A stretch of 8,846 nt of DNA from the NCBI GenBank assembly GCA_011390235.1, contig JAABSS010000462.1, forward strand, positions 1-8,846, in the 5' to 3' direction. Shown one piece after another: positions 6,754-8,846 of this stretch. Position 1 is the first letter of the stretch. Every line of letters starts with the position of its first letter. The position numbers and the translations under genes were made by a program. The DNA is from Desulfotignum sp. GTDB lineage: Bacteria; Desulfobacterota; Desulfobacteria; Desulfobacterales; Desulfobacteraceae. Below the pieces are notes generated by a model that was not told the DNA's origin, did no database searches, and saw nothing but the letters and a program-made list of their open reading frames with translations.

Positions 6754-7563
6754 ATGATAGACAAAATAATATCCGGCGGTCAGACAGGTGCGGATCAGGC
6801 AGCCCTGGATGTGGCCGTGAAATATAACATCCCCCACGGCGGCTGGATCCCGAAGGGACGGAAAACCGAAGCCGGGCCGCTGCCCCGGCGCTACCGGTTG
6901 ACCCAGATGCCCACAACCGATTACCGGGACCGGACCTGGAAAAACATCCAGGACTCCCAGGGCACGGTCATTTTTTTCCGCAGGTATCTCACCGGTGGAT
7001 CACGACTGACCCGGGACTTTGCAAAATCATGTAAAAAACCGTATTGTGCCGTGGATCTTCTGGTCAATGATCCCTTTGAAGCCGCGGTTATACTTCAGTC
7101 GTTTGCAGGGGAAAACAAGATCTGCGTCCTGAATGTGGCAGGTCCCCGGGCCAGCCATGATCCAGGAATATACGCGGATGTGAAAATCATTCTGGAAACC
7201 CTGTTTTATTTGATGTTCCTGGAGCAGGAAAACGATCATACCATACCCTTCCCCCCCCTTTCAGAACCGGTTTTTCCTGTATCCCTTGCGGCAGCAGTAG
7301 TTTTGCTGGAGCAGGATCTGCCTTTAAAAGCAAAAGCCGATATTGCCAGGCTGGAGCCTGCCAGAATCATGGAGGTGTATTTTTCCTGGCTGGATAATCT
7401 GCGATTCCGGCTGGGGCTGGATGCGGGAAACACCTCTTTGCTCAATTCCTGTAACCAGGGGATAAAAACGGCCCATTTTTCCGTTGATGATGCTGTCATG
7501 GAAATCATAAAAGCCTTGAAACGCCATTGTGATAAAACATATCAGATGCGGCTTGTCCCATGA
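6754..7563 (+). CDS. Putative molybdenum carrier (cpYpsA family) with C-terminal extra domain
   Basis: The N-terminal 155 residues match the putative molybdenum-carrier / circularly permuted YpsA family, a Rossmann-like fold related to nucleotide-binding SLOG/lysine-decarboxylase-like proteins. Signatures are ISGGQTGADQAALD (6-19), GWIPKGRKTEAGPLP (30-44), NIQDSQGTVIFF (64-75), TGGSRLT (80-86) and LNVAGPRASHDPGIY (126-140). The molybdenum link comes from the family name and is not shown here. Residues about 168-269 form a separate helical domain beginning SEPVFPVSLAAAVVLLEQ and ending MEIIKALKRHCDKTYQMRLV. It resembles a domain of unknown function (DUF6794-like, from memory) seen attached to this family. 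AGGA (6743-6746) stands 7 bases before the ATG. The stop overlaps the rhomboid start as ATGA, so the two are translationally coupled. Family call is good; function unknown. Confidence 0.85.
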   Translation: MIDKIISGGQTGADQAALDVAVKYNIPHGGWIPKGRKTEAGPLPRRYRLTQMPTTDYRDRTWKNIQDSQGTVIFFRRYLTGGSRLTRDFAKSCKKPYCAVDLLVNDPFEAAVILQSFAGENKICVLNVAGPRASHDPGIYADVKIILETLFYLMFLEQENDHTIPFPPLSEPVFPVSLAAAVVLLEQDLPLKAKADIARLEPARIMEVYFSWLDNLRFRLGLDAGNTSLLNSCNQGIKTAHFSVDDAVMEIIKALKRHCDKTYQMRLVP

Positions 7564-8534
7564 TACCCATCCGGGATAATCAGGTATCCGACTGCTTTCC
7601 TGTGGTCACCTATGCGCTTATGGGTATTAATCTGCTGGCGTGGATGCTCCAGCTCCAGGTGGGCCTGCATGATGAAACCTTTTTTTACCTGTACGGGCTG
7701 GTACCCGCCAAATACACGGTGGGAGAGATGTCCCGGCATTTTTCCGTGTTTAACCAGGTGTTTTCTTTGTTTTCCTATATGTTTCTTCACGGCGGGTTCT
7801 GGCATCTGCTGGGAAACATGTGGTCATTGTACATTTTCGGGGATAATATTGAAGCCCATTTTGGATCGGCCCGGTTTCTGGTGTTTTATATTTTATGCGG
7901 ACTGATTTCGGGTGCGTGTCATTTTATATTCAATCCGGTTTCCATGATCCCCACTATTGGGGCCAGTGGTGCTATTGCCGGGGTCATGGGGGCCTATCTT
8001 CTTTTGTATCCCAGATCAAAAATACTGACCCTGGTGCCCATTATTATTATTCCCTGGTTTATAGAAATTCCTGCCTTTATTTTCCTGGGATTCTGGTTTA
8101 TGATACAGTTTCTGAATGCTGCCGGCCAGGAGGCAGGCACCGGTATTGCCTGGTGGGCACATATAGGTGGATTCATTGCCGGACTGGTTTTGGTCAAAGT
8201 CAACCAGCGCCTGCCTAAAACCGGCACCCAGCAGAAGATCAACCAGTATACCAGAAAACAGCATACCCCCAGGCTGCAGACCATTCTGGCAACCCCGGAA
8301 TCCAATGACCGGGATCTGTCAGGAGATATTGAAATATCATCTTTGGAAGCCCTCACCGGCACCCAGAAAGTGGTGACCATACCATGGGGGTTTCACAAGC
8401 CGCTGTACCGGGTGTCCATCCCCCCGGGTGTACGTCAGGGAACCCGCCTGAGACTGGCCGGCATGGGCAGGTCACTTTCAGGACAACCCAAAGGAGATAT
8501 GTTTTTAACCATTCATATTAAAAATGCGATTTAA
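7560..8534 (+). CDS. Rhomboid intramembrane serine protease with C-terminal DnaJ_C-like domain
   Basis: Residues 1-215 are a six-helix rhomboid core that cleaves proteins within the membrane. It has FLHGGFWHLLGNMWSLYIFGDNIE (75-98, with H82 and N86 near the oxyanion site), the catalytic serine S136 in GASGAIAG, and the catalytic histidine H201 in AHIGGFIAG. Helices lie roughly at 11-31, 80-97, 103-122, 133-151, 156-186 (probably two) and 196-213. After a polar linker (215-254), residues 255-322 read like a DnaJ C-terminal substrate-binding domain: GDIEISSLEALTGTQKVV, then VSIPPGVRQGTRLRLAGMG, then KGDMFLTIHI. No J-domain HPD motif or zinc finger is present. The ATG overlaps the preceding stop (ATGA), and the gene end overlaps the next start by 11 bp. 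Rhomboid is confident; the DnaJ_C likeness is by motif recognition. Confidence 0.9.
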   Translation: MIPIRDNQVSDCFPVVTYALMGINLLAWMLQLQVGLHDETFFYLYGLVPAKYTVGEMSRHFSVFNQVFSLFSYMFLHGGFWHLLGNMWSLYIFGDNIEAHFGSARFLVFYILCGLISGACHFIFNPVSMIPTIGASGAIAGVMGAYLLLYPRSKILTLVPIIIIPWFIEIPAFIFLGFWFMIQFLNAAGQEAGTGIAWWAHIGGFIAGLVLVKVNQRLPKTGTQQKINQYTRKQHTPRLQTILATPESNDRDLSGDIEISSLEALTGTQKVVTIPWGFHKPLYRVSIPPGVRQGTRLRLAGMGRSLSGQPKGDMFLTIHIKNAI

Positions 8535-8846
8535 AACATTTGGCATAACCATTGCGGTGATTATCGTGCTTCTGGCCCTGGGCCTGTCGATACTGTATGC
8601 AGGACTGCCTTTTTTTGCACAGCGGTTTATCGAAGACAGGTATCATCAGATTCTCACCGAACACAACACCACATTTGCCATCGGGCATGTGGGATTCACC
8701 CATACCCTGGTATCGGACCTGCAATTGGGCAAAGATATCTCTGCTGATATGGTACGCCTGACATATGATCTCCAGGGACTTGATCTGCCTGCTGCCAGGC
8801 GCCTTGTTATCTCAGGCCTTAATGTCCGGGCCCTGTATGACAAAAA
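8524..8846 (+). CDS. AsmA/YdbH-like membrane-anchored protein, partial (runs off window)
   Basis: The first 107 residues of an open reading frame that continues past the window edge. An N-terminal signal anchor is clear: MRFKTFGITI followed by a hydrophobic segment to about residue 27. The rest is soluble and looks beta-rich: FAIGHVGFTHTLVSDLQLG, then ISADMVRLTYDLQGL and RRLVISGLNVRAL. This alternation of GxxF/SDLxLG and V-x-L-x-Y-D stretches is typical of the start of AsmA-like repeats, and most like YdbH, a family implicated in phospholipid transport between the inner and outer membrane. That call rests on a short fragment. In-frame TAA at 8506 makes ATG 8524 the first start. It overlaps the rhomboid gene end by 11 bp and has no own ribosome site, so it is likely coupled. 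Complete proteins of this type are usually 600-1000 residues. Confidence 0.7.
   Translation, partial: MRFKTFGITIAVIIVLLALGLSILYAGLPFFAQRFIEDRYHQILTEHNTTFAIGHVGFTHTLVSDLQLGKDISADMVRLTYDLQGLDLPAARRLVISGLNVRALYDK

Noticed and set aside
6541..6837. Minus-strand ORF of 98 codons overlapping the HD gene and cpYpsA start
   Set aside because: A different frame from the HD gene, which has conserved metal ligands; this one has no motif and covers the promoter region.

Overview
The window looks like chromosomal DNA of a Gram-negative, moderate-GC bacterium. The style of the proteins (an ArsR-type regulator fused to a methyltransferase, a YqgE/AlgH protein, an AsmA/YdbH-like envelope protein, a putative molybdenum-carrier family protein) and the strong AAGGAG ribosome binding sites suggest a sulfate-reducing Desulfobacterota, perhaps Desulfobacteraceae. 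That placement is an inference from protein character only. There are no phage genes, transposases or CRISPR arrays.

Layout. Positions 24-178 hold a tandem tRNA-Gly(GCC)/tRNA-Cys(GCA) pair with encoded CCA ends, closed by a clear intrinsic terminator (191-221). A sigma70-like promoter (261-289) then leads into a tight plus-strand cluster: a UspA-family stress protein (357-749), an ArsR-HTH/SAM-methyltransferase fusion overlapping it by one base (749-1660), and a bifunctional mannose-1-phosphate guanylyltransferase/mannose-6-phosphate isomerase (1674-3092). After a 103-bp gap with two small palindromes come a YqgE/AlgH-family protein (3196-3726) and, 20 bp later, a large dynamin-like GTPase with unusual G3 and G4 motifs (3747-6002).

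Between the GTPase and a convergent minus-strand HD-domain phosphohydrolase (6123-6683) lies a short tandem array of an 18-bp unit (6043-6111). A compact divergent promoter region (6684-6753) separates the HD gene from a plus-strand cluster with overlapping ends: a cpYpsA-type putative molybdenum carrier with an extra C-terminal domain (6754-7563), a six-helix rhomboid protease carrying a C-terminal domain that resembles the DnaJ substrate-binding beta-sandwich (7560-8534), and the start of a membrane-anchored AsmA/YdbH-like protein that runs off the window (8524-8846).

How the genes fit together. The first cluster joins stress response, a regulator that may sense or use a methylation substrate, and GDP-mannose supply for surface polysaccharide. 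The AlgH/dynamin pair and the rhomboid/AsmA-like pair both point to envelope maintenance. The most unusual items are the rhomboid-DnaJ_C fusion, the divergent dynamin-like GTPase beside algH, and the 18-bp repeat array.
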